Source: Pegoplata infirma (Eukaryota; Arthropoda; Insecta; Diptera; Anthomyiidae). Taken from it: a stretch of DNA of 64,000 nucleotides. Under the pieces are notes generated by a model that worked only from the letters and a program-made list of their open reading frames with translations, was not told where the DNA came from and did not search any database. Shown here piece after piece: positions 33,294-43,103 of the stretch. The DNA lies in the NCBI GenBank assembly GCA_963921195.1, contig OY992538.1:56100852-56164851 (forward strand), given 5' to 3'. Each line of letters opens with the position of its first letter. Within the stretch, counting starts at the first letter, position 1. Made by a program: the position numbers and the translations under genes.

Positions 33294-34659
33294 CTTGCTT
33301 TTTTTCCACCATCCTTTCCACCACCGTGTTATTGGCTTCATCCTCCGTGTTATCATAGAGGTCGCATTCGTCCCCAGATTCGGTGTCGAATAAGCCAGAT
33401 ATGTGTCCCATCTGTTCTGAATCGGAGGCAACAGAACTCTCCGAATTCCTCACTGCATGGGCCTCGTCCTGAATGTCACCCATAGTGGCATCAGCTTTAT
33501 CCTCCGTGCCATCACAGAGGTCGCATTCATTGCCAGATTCGGTTTCGAAAATGCCAGATGCATCTCCCATCAGCCTAGAATCGGTCAGCTGAATATCAAC
33601 CTTTTCCAGATTCTCCTCCCCAGCCGACTCTGCCACTGGCTTGTCTGCTTCTAAAATAGGCTTCTGGTCGCCCTTGTAGACATTGACTCTTATATGAAAA
33701 AAGCCAAATCTAATAATGCCGTCAGTCCTGGCTAAAAGCGGAAGCGATTCCTCATTAACCAAGACCACTGCTTGACGACGAGCGCCCTCCATCTCACCCA
33801 ATCTGGCAATTTGCCAATTCTGAGTTGGAAGGTCAGGATTGCAGACTTTTATCATCTTTAGAATCACCGCAGTGTCACTTGTAGCCATTGGGATCCATGC
33901 ATGAGCTCTGGGTTGCGAGGGGATATCATGTTTTTCCACAACGTCCAGTCTGGCTCCAGGCCATAAGTCTCCCACTTGGCTAATGGCAACCTTAAACACG
34001 GCTGCGGATCTTTCGTTTCCAAAAGCAACGAGTTTTACTCGCCCCTGATACCAACCTGCGTTGACAGTAGTAGGGAGAAAATCAGGCATACTCTCAAGAA
34101 GCCTATAGTAGATTTCATTTAGTTTAGTTTCAACTAAACTCCACTTGTCCCTTGGAATACTACAATCCCCATTTTGCCTGTTTATCACAGCCCTAACGAA
34201 GTTACCTTTCACCACTTCACTAAAAGACTGAGTCCAGACGTTGCCGGTCACCTTAGATCTTTTAGGTAAAGGTTTCTCGTCGGGCGAGCGCAACCTTTTA
34301 CCAGACTTCGATGACGAGGCCGAAACAGCGCTCTGTTTGTCAGATGCGCGCATTGCCGAAAGTTTGTCCTGTTCTTCAATGACTCCTTTCGCCCATGATA
34401 GCGACGCCCTCTCACGTTCGGAGAGCTTCGTTCCATCGAGTTGGCTTAGTCTGTTAATTATTTTCAAACAAAGCCTTCTCTGGTTGTGCCTGACCTTTGA
34501 TGGCTTAAGTTTCTTTTTCTTTTTACCACCAATATTAGGCTGAGCACCCCTACCAGAATCAAGGCCGGACTTCAAGGTCGCAACCCTAAGACCAGTGCTA
34601 GGACCAGCACCAGTCGGTGAGGCAGAGCCTCGAACTAAATCGGTATCATTTGTGTCCAT
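33256..34659 (-). CDS. Retrotransposon ORF1 protein (putative RNA-binding chaperone)
   Basis: 467 codons, starting MDTNDTDLVRGSASPTGAGP. The N-terminal third is basic (about residues 45-65, GGKKKKKLKPSKVRHNQRRL) and could bind RNA. Residues about 160-335 form a folded domain resembling the DUF4780 type found in fly retroelement ORF1 proteins (NRQNGDCSIPRDKWSLVETK; RAHAWIPMATSD; GFFHIRVNVYKGD). No CCHC zinc knuckles are visible, unlike jockey/I ORF1. The acidic C-terminus carries an internal duplication with a 53-residue period (SGIFETESGNECDLCDGTED versus SGLFDTESGDECDLYDNTED). It lies directly upstream of ORF2 and terminates (TAA, 33258-33256) inside it. Confidence 0.85.
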   Translation of the reverse strand: MDTNDTDLVRGSASPTGAGPSTGLRVATLKSGLDSGRGAQPNIGGKKKKKLKPSKVRHNQRRLCLKIINRLSQLDGTKLSERERASLSWAKGVIEEQDKLSAMRASDKQSAVSASSSKSGKRLRSPDEKPLPKRSKVTGNVWTQSFSEVVKGNFVRAVINRQNGDCSIPRDKWSLVETKLNEIYYRLLESMPDFLPTTVNAGWYQGRVKLVAFGNERSAAVFKVAISQVGDLWPGARLDVVEKHDIPSQPRAHAWIPMATSDTAVILKMIKVCNPDLPTQNWQIARLGEMEGARRQAVVLVNEESLPLLARTDGIIRFGFFHIRVNVYKGDQKPILEADKPVAESAGEENLEKVDIQLTDSRLMGDASGIFETESGNECDLCDGTEDKADATMGDIQDEAHAVRNSESSVASDSEQMGHISGLFDTESGDECDLYDNTEDEANNTVVERMVEKKQDVAVPTNKPPSL

Positions 34660-34771
34660 ATTTTCATTTTCCTTGATGTGGTAATGAAAATATCACAAAA
34701 ATACCTATTACGAACAAACCTATTACGAACAATTTTAGTAATTCAATTTATAGCACGGAGTTAAAATAAAA

Positions 34772-34778
34772 CACGTCC
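34772..34778 (-). promoter_or_regulatory. DPE-like downstream promoter motif in the retrotransposon 5' UTR
   Basis: GGACGTG on the minus strand exactly matches the insect DPE consensus RGWCGTG. It begins 25 nt from the element's first base if the 5' end is 34802, or 28 nt if the ambiguous AAA of the target site is counted as element (34805). Internal DPE promoters are known for fly non-LTR elements; use here is inferred. Confidence 0.5.
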
Positions 34779-35379
34779 ACACTCGTCAACAGTTGAACAA
34801 CGAAAGCGGGATAATCCCGCCAAAAGCGGGATAGTTGGTCAGATTACTCATACGCCATGTTTTAACAAGAAAATACAAGGAAATTATAAAATTGTCGTGA
34901 AATTCAATATTCAAATGCGATTTTCTCGAAAAAAACGACGAACGTGTTTCTGAATTTTTTTGTGTGGATGGGCAAACATTTTAACTTTAAAAAAAAAATT
35001 TAAAAACAAACAAAAAAAATGTGGCCGGATTTTTGATAAATTGACTTTTTTAAAAAATGGAAAATTTCAGAACGGGTTCTGAAAATTTTCCAAAAAAAAT
35101 AATTTTAATCGATAGCCCATACAAAACTATATAAGAATGTAAATTTTTGAGATTGTGGTGCATTCCGTTTTAATGTGATAAATATTTAATCAATGCAACT
35201 CGACACAAATGTGACCATTTTTCCAATATTTGACCACGCCTCCTCAGCCCAGTTTTTGAAAATTTGAAAAACCAAAAACGCAATTTTCTTAGTTCCATAT
35301 AGGGCTATCCAAACAACCTATTCAGAAATTTACGGGACACATGTTTTTCTGTGGCGGGACATTTGGTGTGGAATGCCTC

Positions 35380-35745
35380 TTATGTGAAAATCGGGAAGGT
35401 GGTTTGTATGGGGGCTACAAGAAGAACTAGTCCGATTATTTTCAAATGCGGTTATTAGAGTCATTTGAGCCAAAACAAAAGAGGACCTTTGTATGGGGGC
35501 TAGGTCAAATATGGACCGATTTTTTCCAATTTCAATAGGGTTCGTCCTTGGGCCAAAAAAGGCTTAAGTTTCAAATTTCAAGTCAATTCATTAAAAATTG
35601 CGACCTGTGTCGTGTTTACACCGTTTACATGGACAGACAGACAGACGCACGGACGGACATCGCTAAATCGACTCAAAAAGTGATTCTAAGTCGATCAGTA
35701 TACTTAAAAGTGGGTCCAGGACCAATTATTTTTGTCACTCAAAAA
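35380..35745 (-). mobile_element. mini-me-type repeat, GTCY region (minus)
   Basis: ACATGGACAGACAGACAGAC and GCACGGACGGACATCGCTAA (35630-35665), followed by AAGTCGATCAGTATACTTAA and GGGTCCAGGACCAATTA. This is the reverse-complement of a mini-me GTCY tract and CCCATAAAGTATA region. The upstream body has GGTGGTTTGTATGGGGG words. Confidence 0.6.
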
Positions 35746-36065
35746 TATTTTTACCTTAAAAAAAAAATACACTCGAAAAAATTTTACACTCAAAAAAAAT
35801 TTTACACTCAAAAAAAATTTTACACTCAAAAAAAAATTTTGAAAATTATTTTTTTTTTTTTTTTCAAAAATTAGTTTAAAAAAATAAAATTTTGTGTAAA
35901 TTTTTTTTTTTTTAACTAATTTTTGAAAAAAAAAAAAAATTAATTTACAAAAATTTTTTTTGAGTGTAAAATTTTTTTTGAGTGTAAAATTTTTTTTGAG
36001 TGTAAAATTTTTTCGAGTGTATTACTTTTTTTTAAGGTAAAAATATTTTTGAGTGACAAAAATAC
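35746..36065. repeat. Near-perfect palindrome of ACACTCAAAAAAAATTTT repeats
   Basis: The left arm starts TTTTTGTCACTCAAAAATAT and contains three or four direct copies of TTTTACACTCAAAAAAAA. The right arm is its complement (TTTTTTTTGAGTGTAAAA x3, ATATTTTTGAGTGACAAAAA). The centre is in poly(A/T) near 35905. Likely a foldback formed from mini-me body sequence. Confidence 0.8.
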
Positions 36066-37015
36066 GTTGTAAAATATTTTTGTTACTCACCAATGTTTTT
36101 AAAACATGTTAAACGGGATTTCAACACGTGAATTTAAGGTGAAGCTAATCTGAAATTCACGGTCGATCGTCTTAAAATCGATCGAGGATCATAAATATAT
36201 ATACTTTATGGGGTGTTACAAACGGAATGACAAACTTATTACCCTCTATCACTAGAGTGGATGGTATAAAAAAACACGCTTTAAAAACATTAGTAAGCCA
36301 CAAAATTACTTTACACAATATTTTTGTCACTCAAACATATTTTTACACAAAAAAAAATTAGCACTCGAAAAAAATTTTACACTCAAAAATATTAGTAATT
36401 TTTATTTTTTTACAAAAATGACAAAAAAAAAGTTTTTTACTTAAAATAAAATATTTCTAATCAAAATTGATAATTTTTTTAACGTTAGAAAATTTACTAG
36501 CCTTTAAAAAGGACATTGTGTAGGGTATTTATAGATTCGGCAATGTCGAATTTAACTTTTCTACTTCTTTTTCTTTGTGTAGGGTTTTAAGGCTGTAGGC
36601 AAAATCGCCCAAAAAATTGTATGAAAAATTGTTCAAATGCATAATCGCCCAAAAAATATGAAAAATTAATGGCGATTTTGCCTACATCCCTTTTTTTATT
36701 TTCTTAATAGTCTTGACAAAGGAACTTGAAAAATTCTGAAACACGTGTCGACAAAAATGACCACCATAAGTAAATTTAGAACAAGAAAAAAAATTCTCGA
36801 AAATTATTCTATCAGAATATCTTAATTTTAATTAGTAAAGGAAAAATTACCTCGAGCTAGAATAATCCTACACAAAATATAATATTTTCAAAATCGAATA
36901 AAACAATTTTGGTTTTTAATAAAAATTAAAAAGAATTTATTCAGCCTTAATTAAAAATGTTGTGGGAATTGTGGAGGGTATTTATGGGTTCGGCCAAGGC
37001 GAATTCAATTTTTAT
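36066..37015. mobile_element. mini-me fragments: 5' core (minus) and two 3' termini (plus)
   Basis: Minus core at 36170-36270 (ATATATACTTTATGGGGTGT; GTTACAAACGGAATGACAAA; ACCCTCTATCACTAGAGTGG). Plus 3' hairpins ATTCGGCAATGTCGAAT at 36535-36551 and GTTCGGCCAAGGCGAAT at 36988-37004. 36715-36850 (TCTTGACAAAGGAACTTG, AAACACGTGTCGACAAAAAT) is one arm of the inverted repeat seen at the window end (63534-64000). Confidence 0.6.
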
Positions 37016-37610
37016 TTATATTCACAAGTGTCCATTTTCAGAAGCTTTGCCTGTATTATTACTAAATACTATATATATTATTTTTAACATTTGTTAATTA
37101 TTCAATGTCAGTAACATAAAATGCGTAAGGTTTTTCTTGTTTATTTTACATAGTAAGATTTGTTTTTTTTTTTTTCTTGAAGAGGGTAAAGTCAGTTATT
37201 TTTAAAAATTCTCATTAAAATAAACGAAAAAAAAAAAATTTAATATGAAAATGAAAACTGATGAGCTGCATGCAAAAGTAAACCTAGTACTACTACTACT
37301 AATTATGACAAACATTAGATATGAACAAAAAATAAAAACGACTGGCCTAAAAATACCATCATAAAATGAAAGTATTATATTTTAAAATATAGTCGAATTA
37401 AAATTTTAATGAGCAGATTTTTATCTATTCAATTACAAATGAAATGTATATGTTTGCGCCAGAAATTTATTTTGAAATACGAGGGGGAGAATCAGTAAGT
37501 CCTTACGAATTATAAATTATTTATAATTTGGAAAAAAGTTTAAAAATCAAAAAATTCGAAAATTAAATTCTCGGACTTTTAAAAGACAATTAAATTTTTG
37601 TAAAAGTAAA
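37016..37610. other. AT-rich, low-repeat DNA
   Basis: Contains a short TACTACTACTACTA run (37289-37302). No exon or RNA recognised. Confidence 0.4.
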
Positions 37611-38095
37611 AAAACAAGTAGAAAAGTTAAATTCGACTTGGCCGAATCTATGAATAAAAATTTACAATTTTGATTAGAAATATTTTATTTTGAGTAAAAA
37701 ACTTTTTTTTTTGTAATTTTTGTAAAAAAAAGAATAAATTCTATTTTTTTCGAGTGTAATTTTTTTTTAGTGTAAAAAAATTTATGATTTTTGACAAAAA
37801 TACTTTGTTAAGTAATTTTGTGGCTAACCAATGTTTTTAAAGCTTGTTTTTTTAAAGCTCGGTTTTTTCAACACGTGAATTTAAGGTAAAACCAATCTGA
37901 AATTCACAGTTTTCTCAATAACTTCTGAACCACTAGATCGATTTTGCTAAAATTCAATACCAACCAGACCAGGGGAACGATAAATATATAGCTGGGCTAC
38001 AGCAGAATCAGGATTGTCTTTCTTTAGCGTGTTTTTAAACTCGTAAATTCGAGAAAAACCCATGCCGAATTTCACTCTTTTGCTTAAAACTAGGG
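37611..38095 (-). mobile_element. mini-me 3' terminus and body (minus)
   Basis: AAACAAGTAGAAAAGTTAAA, then hairpin ATTCGACTTGGCCGAAT (37631-37647), then a body with CACTGAGTGTAA-like words and TCTGAAATTCACAGTTTTCT, AACTTCTGAACCACTAGATC. Confidence 0.65.
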
Positions 38096-39019
38096 ATAAG
38101 ATTTTCATGCACTAAAAAATAGAAAATATGCGCTTAAAATATGCGCTAAAAAATTCAAAATATGCACTAAAAACCCTCAAAATATGCACTTAAAAATAAA
38201 ATGTGTGCAATAAAAATCTTGTTTTCATAGGAAAAACTTCTTAAAAAGCAAAAACGTAACGCCGGGTTTAAATAGAAGCGTTTAAAACTTTATAAAAGCA
38301 AGATTTTTTTGAAATTAAGACAATCTATAGAAAAAATTTTAAAGAAAAAAAATAACTTTTCTTATAGTGCGTTTACATTGGATTTCTAATCTAGTAAATT
38401 GCGATTTTAATCTACTTTGCAATCTGTACCGTTTACATTGGCATTTTTTACATTTGAGAAGATTAAGATTGGCATTTATAACAACAAGTTGGTAATAAAT
38501 GTGTTTGACTGCGTCAAAAGACAGCGACGGTAATTAGTCGTCGTATGATTAACAAGGACAGTTACGGCGTTTATAAATAACAATGACGGCGGCATACACA
38601 TACTTGGCGGCGTCATCAAAACGGCAGGCTTTGTGTCGGTGTTTTTCAGTGTTGGAAAATGCAAATAATAGAAATACAGAGTTGTATCTAACTTTACCAG
38701 ATTGAGTTTGCCGATTAGAGTCTAAACTACTAGATTGAAAAAAAATAAATTTGTATGGGCAATCTAATAGATTGAAACTGGATTGGAGCTACAATCTACT
38801 TTAAGCTAGCTAAGAGGACCAGTGTAAATGCACTATTATTTCCAAAATAAATTTTTAAAATTTAAAATTAGTTTTTGAAACATATAAATTTCAATTTGTG
38901 TTTTTGCTAATATATGCCAAAATATGCACTTAAAAGTTGGAAATATGTACAAAATATGCATTTAAAACCAAAATATGCAAAAATATGCATTATCACCAAA
39001 ATATGCAAAAATATGCAAA
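38096..39019. mobile_element. TAGGGATAAGATTTTCATG element with AAATATGCA repeats
   Basis: Begins TAGGGATAAGATTTTCATGC and is full of AAAATATGC/ATATGCACTTAAAA words up to about 39019, where the end is unclear. A truncated minus-strand copy is at 60690-60955, ending GCATGAAAATCTCATCCCTA. The TAGGG start suggests hAT, but no duplication was found. It is interrupted by 38365-38835. Confidence 0.6.
38362..38838. mobile_element. Harbinger-like MITE, TTA target duplication
   Basis: 38365-38835 (471 bp), flanked by TTA (38362-38364 and 38836-38838). The TIRs are TAGTGCGTTTACATTGG and CCAGTGTAAATGCACTA. The interior (38495-38640) is comparatively GC-rich (GACGGCGGCATACACATAC; GGCGGCGTCATCAAAACGGC). 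The 3-bp TTA duplication and GTTTACAYTGG motif suit PIF/Harbinger. Confidence 0.75.
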
Positions 39020-39267
39020 AACAAATCGATGCCATTTTAACTCAAATTTCTTGATTCGGAAAGATAATTAGTCGATATCGTTTTTAGACTATCGACAAAA
39101 AACATGCATTTGCATGGAAATCTCTCCCTACCCAGGCAGAAACTGCCAACCGTTCCACAAAAAAAGTCTCGGCAAAGCACTTTATTTTTTGTGTATAAGG
39201 TAGTATGAAAAAAAGTGCTTTGCAAGCGCCAATGTTTTCTATTTAAATCCGTTCAAAGTATAATTTG
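39020..39267. other. Mixed repeat remnants
   Basis: 39133-39205 is a diverged end of the CCCAGTCAGAAATTGCCAAC family (CCCAGGCAGAAACTGCCAAC). The remainder is unassigned. Confidence 0.4.
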
Positions 39268-39898
39268 TACACTCAAAAAAATAAAACTGTAAAGTTAGCA
39301 AAAAATTTAGTTAAATTTAACTAAAAAAACACCTGATTTTGAACCTACTAAATTTCTAGTTAATTTAACTAAAAATATTTAGTTAACTTTTCGTAGAATG
39401 AATGTATCAAAAAAAACGTAACTTTAACTGAAAATTCAGCTGAAAATTTCGTAATATTTTTATGTATGTATTAACAAAAACATTAGTTAAATTCAGCTAA
39501 ACTTTTTGTAAAAAAAATTTAAGTTTGTTATATATTGATTTTATACACTAACACTTCACTTATTTTTTTCTTTTTTTTCACAGCATTAAGTTCAGCTTAA
39601 GTAGAACTTATGAGATTTGCATAGGAGGCTACAAAAGAATTTTCTAACATTTTTTCACTCGACAAATATGTTACGAGAAATCAGCAAATTAATTAATAAA
39701 AATTCGTAAACACAGTTTTAAAGTCAACAAAAAAAATTAATTCAAAATTTGTTCAAAACTAGTATTTTTGTAAATTGAACTTAACTAAAAAAAGTAGTTA
39801 AAACGCTGATTTTAACTAAAAATTTGCTAAAAAAACCAGTAAACTCGAGTTAACAAAAAAAAAATTGTTAACTTTACAGTTTTATTTTTTTGAGTGTA
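39268..39898. mobile_element. TA-flanked MITE (CACTCAAAAAAATAAAACTG ends)
   Basis: 39270-39896 (627 bp), TA on both sides. The left end is CACTCAAAAAAATAAAACTG, continuing TAAAGTTA, and the right end is its complement. The interior has TAGTTAAATTTAACTA-type palindromes. Same terminal motif as 19984-22287. Tc1/mariner-type non-autonomous. Confidence 0.8.
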
Positions 39899-40827
39899 TA
39901 ATTACAATTTAATAATTTTCATAACAATTGGAGGGTAAAAATAAATGGTGGTCGGTCTCACTAATGACCCCTCTCGGCCGTACCATTGGATCGGTAGAAG
40001 CTGATTAAATAAAACAAATTTACAAAAAATAAAAAAATAAATTGTATGGGGACCGCCTTAAGAGTTAAAGATAGAGGGTAGGTGTGTTCAGAGAAAATGT
40101 CTGGACTAAAAAAATATTGTGGGTCGGTCATACATTTGATTGCTCTAAGGGCACTCTTACTAAGAGCGAAATATGCGAAATATGCTCTTTCACGAATTTC
40201 GCTTGGGCGATATGCGGGTTTTGGAGGTAAGCGGTATCCTATAAAGCTGATATTAAAAATCTCCAAAAAATCCAAAATTAAGAAGATCTGATCAAATTTG
40301 AATTTTTTTTTTTTTTAATGCTCTTTGGCTTAGAAAAGCTGAAACTTCAGTGCTGAAGGGGCACCCCTAGATGAAGTGTGATGTTTCTGAAATTTTGACC
40401 ACATCGTTTTGGCATCTATTTTTACTAATCCCGCATATCGTCCAAGCAAAATTCGCGAAAAGGCATTTCTCGCTCCGCCTAAACTCTTAGGGCAGTTAGA
40501 GCGGTTGGAGCAAATTTTAAAAAATGACATTTTGAATGGAAGCCCCCTTAGAAATTGGAGATAGGGTATTAGTTTGTTCTGAAAAAAATTGTAAGGCATA
40601 AAAATTAATGGGGGCTGGTCTTTTAAATGACCCCTCTTTGGACCATTATTGAAGAAGTTATGAGTAAAGGAACCAATTACCTATTTAAAAAAATTTCCTA
40701 TCTCTTGAGCCGGTCATTAAAAAAATCTGAAAATTTACCACGAAAGAGTTTTAAAAGGGTACTAAAAACTGTAAGCAAATTGGGAAAATCTAAAACAAAT
40801 TTTTTTCAAAGTGTCCGGTTTGACATG
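39899..40827. mobile_element. Rearranged fragment of the 9478-10865 foldback family
   Basis: Shares GGGTCGGTCATACATTTGAT, TGCTCTAAGGGCACTCTTA, GGGCAGTTAGAGCGGTTGGA, TTAGAAATTGGAGATAGGGT and the terminal TTTGACATGGAATGCCTC (to 40827). The left arm is diverged, with a new internal segment at 40150-40480 (TTCGCTTGGGCGATATGCGG, partly inverted at 40430-40450). Confidence 0.6.
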
Positions 40828-40945
40828 GAATGCCTCATATATACTTTATGGGGTCCTAGACCAATATTTCTAGATGTTAAAAACGGAATGACAAACTTAT
40901 GTATATATACCCTCTATCACTAGAGTGGAGGGTATAAAAAATGAC
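40828..40945 (-). mobile_element. mini-me 5' core (minus)
   Basis: ATATATACTTTATGGGGTCC, GACCAATATTTCTAGATG, AAACGGAATGACAAACTTAT, (TA)n and ACCCTCTATCACTAGAGTGG, ending GAGGGTATAAAA. The foldback fragment abuts it exactly as at 10865/10866. Confidence 0.8.
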
Positions 40946-41000
40946 CAATATAATTAAATTTAAAACAGAAAAATAATTTTCTTGAAAAATATTCTATGAG

Positions 41001-42788
41001 TGGATCGTTTTTGGGCTTTTCTCTCTGATTAAATTCTAATACCCGCCAAAAGTGTTGGTCCCCTAAGGGTAACTCACATGCAAAATATCACTGTGATCGG
41101 AGTTTTCTTCTGTCTCCACTTTGAGCCTCAAAATTGGGGGTTTTGCAAAAAAAGGACTTTTATAAAAAAAATTTAAGTTTTTTTATTAAAATAATTAAAA
41201 AATTATTTTTGTATAATATTTGATTGTAAATACTTAAATATGAAATTTAAAGATTTTACGATATCATTAACCCGTTCAAACTTGATACCAAAAAAAATGC
41301 CATGATTTTGGGGGAAAAAAATGCCATGATTTTGGGGGCAGTCTCAAAACACCTTTTTTCAAAATTTGAAAATTTTATTAAAAATAAATTTTAAATATAT
41401 AATTTTTTCTTACTGAATTCATTAAGAATACCTTGGAGAAGAAAATTGTGAAATATGGCGGATATCCGTCGGACCACATTTCTGGAATCGCGGGGGAAGT
41501 TAGCGGATTTCAAGGAAATGGTGGTTTTATCAATAATTTGGATTAATAAAATTTTATAAATTTCATTTTTGGGCAAATTAACGGTTTTTTGGTGTCGTAG
41601 CATTCTATTAGATAACTGTAAGTCTGTAATGAAATCTTACCGATCTAGGACGTTTTTAACCCACATTGGCTGGAGGTCAAAAATGACCCCCGCAGAAAAT
41701 TTTAAGTTTAGAGCTAAAATTTTGTGTTATAAACGAGTATAAAACGGCTTTTGTGCTTTGTACCCCAACTATTATTTCGTATTAATATATTATCTTAAAA
41801 AAAAATCGGTAACCCTTTTTGGTAGGGGGTCAAAAATGACCCATTCAGTAAAAAATATATATTTTGTCTAAAGTTTTTGACGGGGTCATTTTTGACCTCT
41901 GGCCAATATGGGTTAAAGATACCTTAAATAGGTAAGATTTTAGGGCTGATTTAAAGTTATCTAATAGATTGCCACAATTTACTATAAAAAAATAAAAAAA
42001 TTTTATTGAATGGGTCATTTTTGACCCACTACCAAAAAGGGTTAACGATTTTTTAAAGATAATATATTAACACGAAATAATAGTTGAGGTTCAAAACACA
42101 AAAGCCGTTTTATACTTGTTTATAGCACAAAATTTAAGCTCTAAACTTAAAATTTTCAGCGGGGGTAATTTTTGATCGGTAAGATTTCATGACAGACTTA
42201 CAGTTATTTAATAGAATGCCACGACACCAAAAAACCGTTAATTTGCCCAAAAATTGAATTTATAAGATTTTATTAATCCAAATTATTGATAAAACCAACA
42301 TTTCATTGAAATCCGCCAACTTTCCCTAACGATTCCCGAAAAGTGGTCCAACGGATATCCGCCATATTTCACATTTTTCTTCTCCAAGGTGTTTTTAATG
42401 AGTTCAGTAAGAAAAAATTATATATTAAAAAATTTTTTTTAATAAAATTTTCAAATTTTTAAAAAAGGTGTTTTGAGAAAGCCCCCAAAAACATGGCATT
42501 TTTTTTTGGTATCAAGTTTGAAGGGGTTAATGATATCGTAAAATCTTTAAATTTCATATTTAAGTATTTACGATCAAATATTATACAAAAATAATTTTTT
42601 AATTATTTTAATAAAAAACTTTTTTTTTTTAAGTCCTTTTTTGCAAAACCCCAATTTTGAGGCTCAAAGTGGAGACAGAAGATAAACTCCGATCAGAGTG
42701 ATATTTTGCATGTGAGTTACCCTTAGGGGATCGACACTTTTGGCGGGTATTAGAATTTGATCAGAGAGAAAAGCCCAAAAACGAGCCA
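41001..42788. repeat. 1.8-kb palindrome (foldback element)
   Basis: The left end TGGATCGTTTTTGGGCTTTT pairs with the right end AAAAGCCCAAAAACGAGCCA. The arms of roughly 850 bp mirror each other with few changes (TAACTCACATGCAAAATATC; GGGTTTTGCAAAAAAAGGAC; TTAAAGATTTTACGATATCA; AATGCCATGATTTT; GGCGGATATCCGTCGGACCA). The centre is near 41926. The 14-bp word GGTCAAAAATGACC, or its complement, occurs at 41675, 41828, 41884 and 42013. No coding frame. Confidence 0.9.
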
Positions 42789-42798
42789 CCCTAGTAAC

Positions 42799-43103
42799 TA
42801 CCCTAGTTAAAATCATTTCGTATATAGCCATGTATAAATTTATACAAATATATCTTTTTATACATATTGAGATCTTATTATATTTAATTATATAAAAAAT
42901 CAATCAGATAAGACCAAATTTCGTATCAAATTATATAAAATTTGATGTAACTCCCCATAAAATTTTATAAAATTTGATACGAATTTTGGTCTTATCTGAG
43001 AAATTTTTTATATAATTTTATATAATAAGATAACCTTATGTAAAATTGGATACATTTGTATCAATTTATACATGGATATATACAAAGCATTTTTACTAGG
43101 GTA
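42799..43103. mobile_element. Palindromic TA-flanked MITE (CCCTAGTTAAAAT ends)
   Basis: 42801-43101 (301 bp) with TA on each side. The ends are CCCTAGTTAAAAT and ATTTTTACTAGGG. The arms (CGTATATAGCCATGTATAAA; TCAGATAAGACCAAATTTCG; TAAAATTTGATG) make an almost complete hairpin. Related by size, TA site and ends to 7744-8035. Confidence 0.85.

Larger units (their letters stand above)
29581..34812 (-). mobile_element. Full-length LOA/R1-group non-LTR retrotransposon, 10-bp TSD
   Basis: The element is 29591-34802 (about 5.2 kb) on minus, flanked by AAAGCGGGAT at 29581-29590 and 34803-34812. The 5' UTR is about 143 nt, ORF1 and ORF2 are both intact, and the 3' UTR is about 109 nt with a small GACGTTTTACGTC hairpin. 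The 3' tail is (CCTAA)n, seen on plus as AGGTTAGGTTAGGTTAGGTT. Intact frames plus perfect duplications indicate recent insertion. LOA versus R1 clade cannot be settled without a tree; the RNase H domain and the ORF1 type favour LOA or a relative. Confidence 0.9.
28756..34854. mobile_element. TIR element R inserted in the foldback arm
   Basis: The element is 28767-34843, flanked by TTACTCATACG at 28756-28766 and 34844-34854. Removing it restores the uninterrupted foldback arm. The inner ends are inverted: CTGACCAACTA on the left and TAGTTGGTCAG on the right, each followed by GCGGGAT-rich sequence (28795-28825; 29500-29590; 34803-34832). The left part (28840-29400) has degenerate TTTTTCT/AGAAAA/TCTGA words like the 36-bp satellite family. 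The whole retrotransposon at 29591 sits inside R. Confidence 0.7.
26927..35379. mobile_element. Large foldback element with nested insertions
   Basis: The ends GAGGCATTTCACACCAAATG (26927) and CATTTGGTGTGGAATGCCTC (to 35379) are flanked by TTAT on both sides, a probable 4-bp duplication. The left arm is 26927 to about 27850. The right arm is 28385-28766 plus 34855-35379, split by element R. Arms share CGTTTTTGGTTTTTCAA, GGAGGCGTGGTCAAATATTG, CATTAAAACGGAATGCACCA, AACCCGTTCTGAAATTTTCC and ACATGGCGTATGAGTAAC. The loop (27850-28385) holds GCTTAAATGCGT minisatellites. No coding capacity of its own. Confidence 0.85.
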
